From the NCBI GenBank assembly GCA_002478505.1, contig DLOP01000109.1, positions 14,518-36,656 of the forward strand: a stretch of 22,139 nucleotides of DNA. Direction: 5' to 3'. Every line of letters starts with the position of its first letter. The stretch's first letter is position 1. A model generated the notes under the pieces. The model made no database searches and was not told the origin of the DNA. It saw nothing but the letters and a program-made list of their open reading frames with translations. Positions 1 through 7,604 of the stretch are shown here, one piece after another. Source of the DNA: Lachnospiraceae bacterium UBA7481 (lineage in GTDB: Bacteria; Bacillota; Clostridia; Lachnospirales; Lachnospiraceae). The position numbers and the translations under genes were made by a program.

Positions 1-90
1 CTTTTTTGTGTATCCGATATATGCGACCAAAACCGTAACTACGATTCCAAGAATCCTTAGTACGATGGAGAGCATCTCAAAATCACTCAT
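1..90 (-). CDS. Holin-like toxin-type small membrane peptide (partial)
   Basis: The minus strand encodes 30 residues, beginning MSDFEMLSIVLRILGIVV, before the window edge; no stop is reached. A short polar head (SDFE) is followed by one strongly hydrophobic helix and a basic YTKK end. That is the pattern of the putative holin-like toxins of Firmicutes, the toxins of type I toxin-antitoxin loci, which act at the membrane. The ATG at 90 has a strong ribosome site (GGAAAGGAGGG) eleven to twelve bases upstream, and a consensus promoter lies at 206-234. The leader is duplicated at 361-408. Family assignment rests on the peptide pattern and context only; a small unrelated membrane peptide is possible. 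Confidence 0.5.
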   Translation of the reverse strand, partial: MSDFEMLSIVLRILGIVVTVLVAYIGYTKK

Positions 91-140
91 AAAGCAAGCC
101 CTCCTTTCCAAGATTTCCCCTTTCGGAGATTTCTATGTAA
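91..140 (-). repeat. Leader repeat, copy 1 (upstream of toxin-like ORF)
   Basis: This 5' untranslated segment, with its ribosome site (AAAGGAGGGCTT read on minus), matches 361-408 nearly base for base apart from a few one-base indels. The shared parts include TTACATAGAAATC and GGAAAGGAGGGCTT directly before an ATG. The strong ribosome site and conserved leader suggest a translationally controlled toxin mRNA. Confidence 0.65.
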
Positions 141-205
141 TCAGAGGGTCCAGTCCCTCTGTTGAAGAACTGACCGCCTACCGTTTCCTGGTAACACCCA
201 AAGAG

Positions 206-234
206 ATTCTAACATATTTCGACAGGGTTTTCAA
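206..234 (-). promoter_or_regulatory. Sigma-A promoter for toxin-like ORF
   Basis: On the minus strand TTGAAA (229-234), a 17-base spacer and TAGAAT (206-211) form a near-consensus promoter. Initiation near 199 would give a leader of about 108 bases before the ATG at 90. A weaker tandem candidate lies upstream: GGGACA inside the palindrome at 267-272, 17 bases, then TATAGA at 244-249. Confidence 0.6.
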
Positions 235-266
235 TGATAAGCATCTATAACCAAATATATTCTTCC

Positions 267-283
267 TGTCCCAATTGGGGACA
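267..283. promoter_or_regulatory. Palindrome site A (TGTCCC-N5-GGGACA)
   Basis: This 17-base palindrome, TGTCCCAATTGGGGACA, has one mismatched pair. It is the first of four copies in the window (others at 5038, 12029, 12179). The flank ACTTGTAT on its right is shared with the copy at 5038. On minus, its GGGACA arm sits 17 bases from TATAGA, so it may be an operator over a -35 box. The binding protein is unknown. Confidence 0.6.
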
Positions 284-338
284 CTTGTATAATTCATAAC
301 TCCTAACAATCATAATTTGACTTCCACCAAGGAATTCA

Positions 339-362
339 TTATAATAAAAATATCGTCAACAT
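339..362 (-). pseudogene. Broken second toxin copy
   Basis: A second copy of the toxin leader (361-408) ends in the same ribosome site, GGAAAGGAGGGCTTTGCTA, followed by ATG. The frame, however, closes after seven codons (MLTIFLL, stop TAA). The leader is well conserved while no membrane helix follows, so this is best read as a toxin copy that lost its coding part. The longer frame through this region (310-519) starts upstream of the leader and reads through the ribosome site, so I do not call it. Confidence 0.4.
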
Positions 363-408
363 TAGCAAAGCCCTCCTTTCCCAGATTCCCTTGCGGATTT
401 CTATGTAA
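361..408 (-). repeat. Leader repeat, copy 2
   Basis: This is the second copy of the leader at 91-140; the common core is AGCAA(A)GCCCTCCTTTCC ... TTTCTATGTAA on plus. It lies in the same orientation about 270 bases away. Its CCTCC at 410-415 (read on minus) could pair with the GGAGG of the ribosome site, a way to mask translation starts. Confidence 0.65.
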
Positions 409-420
409 ATGGAGGTAAGC

Positions 421-463
421 CAGAAATAGCCGCTTAGTTTTCGAGACAGGGCGGCTATTTCTG
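421..463. repeat. Perfect 13-bp inverted repeat (hairpin)
   Basis: CAGAAATAGCCGC (421-433) and its exact complement (451-463) flank a 17-base loop. No good T run follows on either strand, so it is not a standard terminator. It lies just upstream of the copy-2 leader on minus and downstream of nothing obvious on plus. It probably belongs to the structure of the toxin-region RNA. Confidence 0.6.
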
Positions 464-501
464 TGTCTTGTTTCCGATGGCGCATCCGAGACCGAAAATT
501 G

Positions 502-530
502 TTGAAATTCTCTATTCATTATGCTATATT
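502..530 (+). promoter_or_regulatory. Sigma-A promoter for small RNA
   Basis: TTGAAA (502-507), a 17-base spacer and TATATT (525-530) form a clear promoter on plus. The start would be near 537. No plausible ORF with a ribosome site follows before the terminator at 601-636, which points to a non-coding transcript. Confidence 0.65.
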
Positions 531-536
531 AGACAT

Positions 537-636
537 AGGAAAAGCACCCACTCCAAAGGTGGATGCCCCCGAGTTAAGCAAAATGCCTTTACAGGCACCG
601 CCTACCCTGTTGGCAGACAGGATAGGCATTTTTATT
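537..636 (+). ncRNA. Predicted ~100-nt small RNA, possible antitoxin
   Basis: The segment is bounded by the promoter at 502-530 and a terminator at 601-636. It can fold as three hairpins: GCACCCAC/GTGGATGC (545-567, one C-A mismatch), TGCCT/AGGCA (585-598), and the terminator stem. The ten bases ACCGCCTACC at 598-607 also occur at 173-182, where they are the complement of the predicted toxin leader. The RNA could therefore pair with that mRNA in trans. Promoter, size and terminator fit a type I antitoxin; the target assignment is inference. Confidence 0.5.
585..636. terminator. Back-to-back terminators
   Basis: On plus, GCCTACCCTGT (601-611) pairs with ACAGGATAGGC (618-628, one mismatch) over a six-base loop and is followed by ATTTTTATTT, ending the small RNA. 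On minus, the small hairpin TGCCT-GTAA-AGGCA (585-598) is followed by TTTTGC and can end the transcript of the gene at 642-1346. Confidence 0.65.
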
Positions 637-641
637 TAGGT

Positions 642-1346
642 TTATACAATGCCTAAAATAATGGATATTGCAAACGTAAGCACACCCCCTAGTAGAAGCG
701 ATAATAAAGAAACTACGATTGTACCTATTACTTTACTTTGACCTAATTTTTCTCTTAAAGATGAAGTCTCAGCTTTCCTCTCTTCAGCTTCACTCTGTAA
801 ATTCTTAGTTAACTCAGAAATCTGTACACCTATTGCTTTTATTTGTGCATTATTCTCACTGAGACCCTTTTTAAATTCATCACTCCAATTCTTATCTTCA
901 TCTAATCGTTGTTTTAAATACTTTATTTCTTCTTTAAGTTCATCAATATTTTTTGTAAAACTTTCCAACATCTTGTTTGACACTGGTTTATATTCTTTAA
1001 CCAATGCCAATAATTCATCTGGAAAATCATATAACGGAACCGGTTTCACAGATGATTCCTGTATTTCTGTATCTTCCAATTTGTAAAATATTCCAGCAAC
1101 CAATTTTTTTCCAGGTATGATTGGATATTTTCTTGATGAAATATTATATAAACCAAAAATTAATTTTCCGTTATAATTTGGGTCTACAGTAAAACCACCT
1201 AATATAATTATACCACCATGACTTAATTTTCTTTTGGAACTTAATTGACAAAATATATTATAGGGAAGATCCAGTGTTTCTTCTGTCATTACAAATGCAA
1301 CTTCTCCAGGTTCAATTACCAGCTTATCCTGTGCGTTATATTCCAT
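642..1346 (-). CDS. Membrane-anchored dCTP deaminase/dUTPase-fold protein, likely non-catalytic
   Basis: Residues ~8-95 read like the core of the dCTP deaminase/dUTPase fold: IEPGEVAFV, then LDLP, SSKRKLSHGG, VDPNYNGKL, GLYN, and PGKKL. Residues ~110-200 are a charged coiled coil (KELKEEIKYLKQ type), and ~207-232 form one hydrophobic helix, so the protein should be a tail-anchored membrane protein. In dCTP deaminases the second block is usually GRSSLAR and the strand after DPG-x-x-G carries a catalytic Glu. Here these are KRKLSH and FGLYN, so the catalytic residues appear missing, and the usual first ~60 residues are absent too. No ribosome site precedes the ATG at 1346. The gene is more A+T-rich than its neighbours. 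It may sense nucleotides or be a decayed enzyme. Confidence 0.6.
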   Translation of the reverse strand: MEYNAQDKLVIEPGEVAFVMTEETLDLPYNIFCQLSSKRKLSHGGIIILGGFTVDPNYNGKLIFGLYNISSRKYPIIPGKKLVAGIFYKLEDTEIQESSVKPVPLYDFPDELLALVKEYKPVSNKMLESFTKNIDELKEEIKYLKQRLDEDKNWSDEFKKGLSENNAQIKAIGVQISELTKNLQSEAEERKAETSSLREKLGQSKVIGTIVVSLLSLLLGGVLTFAISIILGIV

Positions 1347-1372
1347 ATCATCAACTTTGAGTGCAATAGCTT

Positions 1373-1630
1373 TTATAACAGATGTTCATAATCACCAGTC
1401 AATGTATACTGCTCAATAACAATCTCACCAGCCAGCTCCCCCAGAGATTTCCCATTCACCATAAACTGATCAACCAATTCCTCTGCGGTTTCATATGTTT
1501 TTTCTTCCTCTGCATATGCTTCTGCAATAATAAACGACTCCCAATTTAAAATAGTAAAGCATTTTTCTCGTACATTAAAAACAATATCTGTACCATATTT
1601 CACACGACGAATCAACTCATTCCTTGTCAT
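1373..1630 (-). CDS. Small conserved-looking element protein, unknown function
   Basis: The product is 85 residues, soluble and acidic, with no membrane segment or metal-binding motif (MTRNELIRRVKYGTDIVF at the start). It overlaps the end of the preceding channel gene by 14 bases and has a good ribosome site (GAGGGGAGTG) about eight bases before its ATG. It is therefore probably translated as the next gene of the transfer operon. I do not recognise the family. The position at the end of the tcp cluster suggests an accessory role in transfer, but nothing in the sequence proves it. Confidence 0.65.
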   Translation of the reverse strand: MTRNELIRRVKYGTDIVFNVREKCFTILNWESFIIAEAYAEEEKTYETAEELVDQFMVNGKSLGELAGEIVIEQYTLTGDYEHLL

Positions 1631-3671
1631 GATAATTCACTCCCCTCTGGATAATATCGCTGTTTTCTTCCAATTCTTCCTCGGTCAGAACTTGGGGCTC
1701 ACTTCGTTTCTCCCCTTGAAAAATATGCTTATGCGCTCCGGTTGGATGTGCTTTCGGTCGATGATGATCATCCGTATCATAATCTTTTTCCGCCATCCGA
1801 TTCTCATCATATAGTCGTCTTTGATATACATGCCCATCATCCGCTACATTATCCACCGCAACATTAGGATATTCGCTCCGTATCGGTAATCCGTTTTGCA
1901 GTTCGCTGTTCTTTTTTTTGATTATAGCACGTTTTGGACCTTTTGAACCATCAGTTTCTCCAAAACCGGCATAAATATTTTCTCCACCTCTGTCTGTTTC
2001 TTCTGAATACAGCCTTGGCGCCTTCTTGGTTTCCTCTGCATTGTTTTTATCATCGTTATGTAGCTGCTTCCAATAATCTTTCTGATAATCTTCCAGATCA
2101 TCATACTTCTTATTCATTAATTCCCGATCATACTTTTCCTTGCCCATTTTTTTGTAATAATTCTTCCGCATGCCCTTATCATATGCATCCGCATATTTAT
2201 CTTCCTCCGTCCGTGCAGGTGCATCCAATTCTGCACGTGTTTTCTCTCCCTTTTGTTTATCCAGCCGTAGGGTTTTCTGATGGTCCTCCAGATTATCAAA
2301 TTCACTGTATCTTATATTCTGATAATATGAATCCCTATAACCATGTTTATCATAGATTTTTTTCATTTTCTCATTCGTCCCGGTCATAAATCGGTCTACC
2401 GTCCTGACAGTAGTCCCGGCATCATTCATCACTCGATTTTTCGCCTTATTAACCGTTCGGATGGCGACCTGAAGAGTAGAAAGTTTACTCATATTATAGA
2501 TGCCCATCATAATTGCCTGTTGTAGTATACCTATAACCAAAAAACCACCCATAGAGTCCATCTTACCGTAAAGCAGACTGTCAATGTTAATCATAATTCC
2601 CAGCAAAAATGTACTAATCAATAATCCCAGCTGCGCTTCAAGCATCTTTCTCAACCACGTGCTAATGACATATTCATAGCCGGGAAGCAACGCAAGAAGC
2701 AATACCACCGGCGCAATCAGTATGTATACTACCGTTATGACTTGCATAATAGTCTGTATTCCTATAACAGTACCATATAAGATAAATTTCATGATAAATG
2801 TCTCTAAATATACTATAAGACAGGCAAGCCTTGTCAATGCCCTGTCTTTCGCAAAACAAACAGCAGCTCCTTTATAATTGGCAACCAAAGATGCCCTATT
2901 ATCTGATCCTGGCTGATTTGCAATGTTAAGAAAATTTTCAATATCTTCCTCCGAGGGATCCGTTCCGGCAAATTCTAAGTATTGCCAAGGTTCATCAACC
3001 AGATTTTTCCAAAGAATCTCCGCTGCTCCCAAAGCAAAGTCTGTCAATGCAGTCGACGCATCATCAGAAACGCTTCCCATTCCAGTATCATCACCGGTAC
3101 TATCGTTTATTCCCATCATGATCTCAATGCTTACCTGCTTGGTTACATTAGAAATCAGACTTACTGCGCTGTCTGATTTCTTAACCAGAGCAATAGACAG
3201 CACTACAATCACAACAACCTTAACAATATCTCCAAAAGCCCCCATCAGGTCACGTACAAACATTCGCTTTAACAGGATTACCGCAGTCCCACAAAACATC
3301 AAAACAAATAACGTCTCGAATATACTTTCGTGAAACGCGCTCTGAATACCCGATATATAAGGTGAAAGCAGTTCACTGGCGTCAAACTTCAAAACAGCGT
3401 ACATGTACATCATCAAAAGTTTTGTCAGTAATTTTATGATATCCCAGATAAGATTTCCGACTGCATTGATCGCCTTATAAAATGTATCCAGAATATCAAG
3501 CTTTTCTAAATCAAAATAATAACAGTCATAACTTTTCACCCCAATCTCATCAAAGACTCCGCCGTCATCGATGCCGCTCCCATCATCCGCATATGTGGGA
3601 ATTGCAAAAAAAGAGCTGCATAAAATCATAATTACTAAAATCACAAAACTTATGATCCTTCTTACGTTCAT
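1617..3671 (-). CDS. tcpH: TcpH/VirB6-like conjugation channel membrane protein
   Basis: An upstream ATG at 3701 is possible, but the ATG at 3671 is preferred. It has the ribosome site AAAGGGGGCGG just before it and begins a clean signal sequence (MNVRRIISFVILVIMIL, cleavage likely near TYA-DDG). The product is ~684 residues. Several hydrophobic segments follow: around 55-75, 110-165, and 270-385, including IAPVVLLLALLPGYEYVI. About 270 hydrophilic residues, rich in D, K, Y and E, complete the protein. Multi-spanning core plus long cytoplasmic tail is the TcpH/VirB6 pattern: the inner-membrane channel scaffold of Gram-positive type IV secretion. The gene begins 13 bases after the hydrolase stop. 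Confidence 0.7.
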   Translation of the reverse strand: MNVRRIISFVILVIMILCSSFFAIPTYADDGSGIDDGGVFDEIGVKSYDCYYFDLEKLDILDTFYKAINAVGNLIWDIIKLLTKLLMMYMYAVLKFDASELLSPYISGIQSAFHESIFETLFVLMFCGTAVILLKRMFVRDLMGAFGDIVKVVVIVVLSIALVKKSDSAVSLISNVTKQVSIEIMMGINDSTGDDTGMGSVSDDASTALTDFALGAAEILWKNLVDEPWQYLEFAGTDPSEEDIENFLNIANQPGSDNRASLVANYKGAAVCFAKDRALTRLACLIVYLETFIMKFILYGTVIGIQTIMQVITVVYILIAPVVLLLALLPGYEYVISTWLRKMLEAQLGLLISTFLLGIMINIDSLLYGKMDSMGGFLVIGILQQAIMMGIYNMSKLSTLQVAIRTVNKAKNRVMNDAGTTVRTVDRFMTGTNEKMKKIYDKHGYRDSYYQNIRYSEFDNLEDHQKTLRLDKQKGEKTRAELDAPARTEEDKYADAYDKGMRKNYYKKMGKEKYDRELMNKKYDDLEDYQKDYWKQLHNDDKNNAEETKKAPRLYSEETDRGGENIYAGFGETDGSKGPKRAIIKKKNSELQNGLPIRSEYPNVAVDNVADDGHVYQRRLYDENRMAEKDYDTDDHHRPKAHPTGAHKHIFQGEKRSEPQVLTEEELEENSDIIQRGVNYHDKE

Positions 3672-3684
3672 CTTACCGCCCCCT

Positions 3685-4932
3685 TTACTGCCCAAATTCA
3701 AACTGCGGACGCCGGAAATAACTAAAATTACAAGATTGCATTGCCGGGCTGAAACGCCCTCCGGTTACTGGATTTACTGAATTGCTTGATCCACTTAACA
3801 ACGATATCCCTACCCTGCCGGTCGGGCTTGCAGTTGTCCCATAAGCACTGCCTCCACAATGGATAAAAGCCGGTCGACCTGCTATCTGTCCGATGTAAAT
3901 TCCGACATGATTGACCTTGCCCGCAGCCAATTCTGCCGGATCTGCGACAAATCCGAGATCTCCAACCTGCAGTTCATCTTCCGAGATCTCAGCGCAGGAA
4001 TACCAGATCAGCGCGGTGCCTGCCATGCTGACGCCGTCAGGGATTCCATTGCTGGTATCAGTCACAGAAACGCCAAAGCATTGATAATACACCCAATCAA
4101 CATAACCAGAACAATCCAACGCACCTGTCGGAATCCCCCTTCCCGGAGATTTTCCACCCATCTGATAAGGCCAGTTAATAATTGATACGGCAACCTCTGC
4201 CAATTCCTGCCTTGTTACGCTGCCGACAACAATTTCCGGAAGATCCACATTCATGTATCCCACATTGACATAAAAATCATATAGATAATATAGATACATT
4301 GATTCATGCAGCTGCAGCACAACATACGCATCCTTATCCGGCAGACCTACATAATATGTCAACGCCGTCATATAATCCGGATTTTCACTCAATGCAACCT
4401 CATATTTAACGGAATACCCGCATTTTTCCGTATAAAGATCGGACTTATCCTGCGCCGCAACATACAGATCAGTGATAAAACCTGACACATCATTAGATAT
4501 AACTGCAGATTCACTTGTATCCATATATGACAATATCTGCTTTGCGCCATAGTACTCCATACTTGCCTGCTCCACCCAGACCGCTTCGTTTTCCGAAACA
4601 GAATATTCCATGATGTTATTGCCGTCCGCATCCTGACATACATATAACGTCTCTGTCATGGTACAAAATTGCAGAGATGTAATCAGTGGATTATATGATG
4701 ATATGCTGCCTTTTCCCGCAAGCGAAGCATCGATTGCATCACACAGCATCGCCATATCCCATGCAATCCCCAGCTCTGTTCCTATGTACTGATAGGGGTA
4801 AGCCTCCTCTCTTGTTGCCGGTATATCCACCGGCTCCGCAACATCACCGGTTCCGATAATTGCTATAAGCAAAAAAGGGATTCCGGTAAATACACCAAAT
4901 ACAATTATCAAAAAGAGTACAGTTTTTTTCAT
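3685..4932 (-). CDS. NlpC/P60 peptidoglycan hydrolase of the conjugation system (TcpG/TcpI-like)
   Basis: The product is about 415 residues. The N-terminus (MKKTVLFLIIVFGVFTG) is a membrane anchor or signal. The C-terminal ~170 residues are an NlpC/P60 cysteine peptidase with catalytic Cys in ALDCSGYVDW (~C274) and His in NHVGIYIG (~H342); FIHCGG (~H358) supplies the third site. The middle part (~40-235) is an unassigned extracellular region. Such enzymes open the cell wall for the transfer apparatus. The start is the ATG at 4932, which shares its A with the upstream TGA stop (TGATG overlap) and has AAAGGGAAG upstream; a GTG at 4935 is less likely. In pCW3 two wall hydrolases occur; I cannot say which one this equals. 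Confidence 0.85.
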   Translation of the reverse strand: MKKTVLFLIIVFGVFTGIPFLLIAIIGTGDVAEPVDIPATREEAYPYQYIGTELGIAWDMAMLCDAIDASLAGKGSISSYNPLITSLQFCTMTETLYVCQDADGNNIMEYSVSENEAVWVEQASMEYYGAKQILSYMDTSESAVISNDVSGFITDLYVAAQDKSDLYTEKCGYSVKYEVALSENPDYMTALTYYVGLPDKDAYVVLQLHESMYLYYLYDFYVNVGYMNVDLPEIVVGSVTRQELAEVAVSIINWPYQMGGKSPGRGIPTGALDCSGYVDWVYYQCFGVSVTDTSNGIPDGVSMAGTALIWYSCAEISEDELQVGDLGFVADPAELAAGKVNHVGIYIGQIAGRPAFIHCGGSAYGTTASPTGRVGISLLSGSSNSVNPVTGGRFSPAMQSCNFSYFRRPQFEFGQ

Positions 4933-7559
4933 CACACTTCCCTTTCCAACAGTTTTTTTATATCAATATCTTCCAGATCATCTGCCATCATGACATCTGA
5001 TTCCTCATTTTCTTCCATCTGTTCCATCTGCCGAGGCGTGTCCCAATTTGGGACACTTGTATCTTCCCCTGTTTCTTCAGTCTTTGGCGTGGTTGAAAAG
5101 ATGTCTATGATATCCTGAAACACCGCGTCAAATTTAAGCGTCCCCACACGCCGGTCAAGGTCGCAGAATAGGCACTCTCCATTACGAAGGTTCTTAATAA
5201 TCCCCTTATTACGTTCCGATGCCTCTATGCCCATATATTCGCACATACGCGCCGCTTCATCATCGCTGTTGGTACGGAAACAGAACTTATAGGATATTGT
5301 GTTCTTGATACCTTCTGTTGGAAGATCTAACACCGAATGGCCATTAAATATACATCCGGTATAAAGAGAACGCCCCATCCTCGTCAAGAAGTCATACAGC
5401 TTGACGCCCTCAGTGGTTTTCCCAAGCATCCAAGATTCATCAAACAGAATTACCTTGAAAACCGGTCTTTTGACTAAAGCAAATTTTTTAGCAAAGTGAC
5501 TTAATACCATCATAAGAACTGTTGATAAGGTTTCTTCGCTTGTATAATCTGCCTTAGCAACCTCTGGAGACGGCAATTTTAAATTCTGTATTTGTAGAAT
5601 ATTTAAGCGGTTATCTAAAGTAATAGCCTCTTCCGATCCATCTCCAATTAGCAGATGGGACATTCCGGCTTTCCTTTGTAGGTTAAGCCTCCTTGCCAGA
5701 AATTTAGCCTTATCATATAGCTCATCATCTTCCGGAAATTTGGATAAAATATCTATTAATAGCTGCATACTTGGCAGCTTTTGAGTATTCTTTGCTTCTT
5801 GTTCCATGATTCCAACTGCTTCCAGCAATGCTGTGTACTCGGCAGACGTCGGTGCAATCTGAAGCAATTCTGATATAACATTTAATGCCAGTTCATTTGC
5901 CATTGCCAGATCATCACGATATACATTATATGGATCCAACTTTCCCTGATTACTCTTATCCGGAGATAAAGTTACCGTGGAAATCAATCCTTCAAATATC
6001 TTGAAATCTTTCTGCCAGTGACTTCGTTCCCCTTTCGGATCAAATACCAAACCATAACCGCCGTATAATACCATTAGAAAAAGCAGCAGATTAGCATTAA
6101 AGGACTTGCCGGTACCCAGGTTGCCATAGAATGTTGCAGCTGCTGACATATTCAGCAGACATGCCAGTCCTAAATTAAGAAATACATGCTTTTTCTCCCT
6201 GCCTGTAGTTCCAATGTACGGCCCATCATCATCCCCTAATATATGCATTGCTCCAATAATGCTGCTTGCAAGCGTCATCGGCATAAGCGGCATAACGTAA
6301 TCCTTCACCATGGACCGCACCGTCGGTATTGTATGCATATACAGCTTCATCTGATCTGCCGCCGGTCTTTCAATGATAAAGGTTGCATCTTCATATATTG
6401 ACCTTACCTTGGTTGCCCGATGTTCCAGCAATTCCGGATCATCTGCAGCTACACAAATCGTTACTGTAGTGTACAACAAGGATTCCCTGTACTCTTTCAG
6501 CTCCATTTCCAGTGCATCTGCATATTCTTTGGATTCCATCAGATCTTCCGGTATGTCCGCCTTTGCGCTGCTGATATGTTCCATCTGACTCTCTATTTCC
6601 TGTTTTTTCTTCGCAACATTTCTGGACGCAGTCCTGTATTCTTCCGCCCGAATATGTATGCATATTTCAGACTTTACATCTTCCTTTTGCAGCATATACA
6701 ACCATTCCATTCCTGGAAATTCATATACATCAGGAAGATGCGTTAGCACCAAAAAAGTCTGATATGACTTCTTGTGATCATTGTCACAGATTACCATGCG
6801 CTTATCCGTCGTTATTGTACCGGAAAATAAATTAACTACTTCCCTTTCCCTTGGATGCAGAATTTTTTCAATTCCGGATTCTTTAACATCAACACCAGGT
6901 TCCCATGGATCCATCCTTTCATTTTTGTAATAAAGCGGTACCTTTATATCCAACCCTCTGTAAGGAATACGCCGAATCAACCACTGTATCTCCATTGATG
7001 ATGCTGGTATTAAACGCATCTTCATATTCTGCGCGTCCAACCACTTTGCCGCCTCCTTCTTATTCGCCTCCAGCTTGCTTTCTAATATATCCTTTGTGTC
7101 AAGATTCATGTACACATTGACCATATTGACCGGATCCCGGAAAAAATACTGTATTCCGTCACTAATCTTTTTTACTATGTCATCTTCCGGGGCACCCAAA
7201 CGGGTGATGATATAATACTTATATTCATTTGTATTCTTATTACCATCATTGTCGGAAAGATAAGCCTCAGTCTGTTTTGCATGATTTACTGCTACATTGT
7301 ATAATGGATCTTCTTTTTTTAGTTTAGAACGTAATTTTTGAAAATGTTCCTGATCATCTTCATCCGTCGGTATGATCAGAATCTGGGCTTCCGAGGTGAT
7401 TCCCGCCAGAAATCGTGCTGTTTTATTAAGCATTACCAGCTTTGCCTCGTTATCTAAAAAGTCATAATCAAATCCCCCAAGCCGGTAGACGGCATGGCAG
7501 CTCTTATCACTATTAAAAATCAAATTATCAGTATAATAAACGATTGGACATTGAAACAT
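4932..7559 (-). CDS. tcpF: VirB4/TcpF-like conjugation ATPase
   Basis: The product is a protein of ~875 residues. The ATG at 7559 is chosen because GGAGGAGAATC sits directly before it; the longer frame from 7586 has nothing comparable. The N-terminal half is the VirB4 assembly region (FQCPIVYYTDNLIFN start). The C-terminal half is a P-loop ATPase with Walker A GNLGTGKS (~residue 478) and Walker B VILFDESW (~701), followed by the conserved FNGHS region. It powers pilus-less type IV secretion at the membrane, and homologues are TcpF of pCW3 and Orf16 of Tn916. The acidic tail contains TSVPNWDT, which is the translation of a GTGTCCCAAATTGGGACAC palindrome embedded in the gene (5038-5056). Confidence 0.9.
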   Translation of the reverse strand: MFQCPIVYYTDNLIFNSDKSCHAVYRLGGFDYDFLDNEAKLVMLNKTARFLAGITSEAQILIIPTDEDDQEHFQKLRSKLKKEDPLYNVAVNHAKQTEAYLSDNDGNKNTNEYKYYIITRLGAPEDDIVKKISDGIQYFFRDPVNMVNVYMNLDTKDILESKLEANKKEAAKWLDAQNMKMRLIPASSMEIQWLIRRIPYRGLDIKVPLYYKNERMDPWEPGVDVKESGIEKILHPREREVVNLFSGTITTDKRMVICDNDHKKSYQTFLVLTHLPDVYEFPGMEWLYMLQKEDVKSEICIHIRAEEYRTASRNVAKKKQEIESQMEHISSAKADIPEDLMESKEYADALEMELKEYRESLLYTTVTICVAADDPELLEHRATKVRSIYEDATFIIERPAADQMKLYMHTIPTVRSMVKDYVMPLMPMTLASSIIGAMHILGDDDGPYIGTTGREKKHVFLNLGLACLLNMSAAATFYGNLGTGKSFNANLLLFLMVLYGGYGLVFDPKGERSHWQKDFKIFEGLISTVTLSPDKSNQGKLDPYNVYRDDLAMANELALNVISELLQIAPTSAEYTALLEAVGIMEQEAKNTQKLPSMQLLIDILSKFPEDDELYDKAKFLARRLNLQRKAGMSHLLIGDGSEEAITLDNRLNILQIQNLKLPSPEVAKADYTSEETLSTVLMMVLSHFAKKFALVKRPVFKVILFDESWMLGKTTEGVKLYDFLTRMGRSLYTGCIFNGHSVLDLPTEGIKNTISYKFCFRTNSDDEAARMCEYMGIEASERNKGIIKNLRNGECLFCDLDRRVGTLKFDAVFQDIIDIFSTTPKTEETGEDTSVPNWDTPRQMEQMEENEESDVMMADDLEDIDIKKLLEREV
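5038..5056. repeat. Palindrome site B, inside the virB4-like gene
   Basis: This is a perfect 19-base palindrome, GTGTCCCAATTTGGGACAC, in codons near the end of the ATPase gene. It shares the right flank ACTTGTAT with site A (283-290), so the similarity goes beyond the palindrome. No promoter is evident here, so this copy is either a silent insertion of the motif or a binding site used for something other than control of initiation. Confidence 0.75.
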
Positions 7560-7604
7560 GATTCTCCTCCAGCCTGTTATTTTCATTTGTGCAGTTGGGA
7601 TGGC

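Noticed and set aside
8..250. 80-residue plus-strand frame over the toxin gene
   Set aside because: It is the opposite strand of the leader and toxin-like peptide, without a ribosome site.
185..297. Minus-strand frame MNYTSVPNWDRKN... containing the same peptide as the VirB4 tail
   Set aside because: The shared peptide is only the translation of the palindrome; the rest is unlike any protein and covers a promoter.
310..519. 69-residue minus-strand frame in the toxin region
   Set aside because: It reads straight through a hairpin and a strong internal ribosome site, has no ribosome site of its own, and its composition is unlike a protein; the conserved leader explains the region better.
1934..2389. 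151-residue plus-strand frame
   Set aside because: It is the shadow of the TcpH tail; no ribosome site and no recognisable content.
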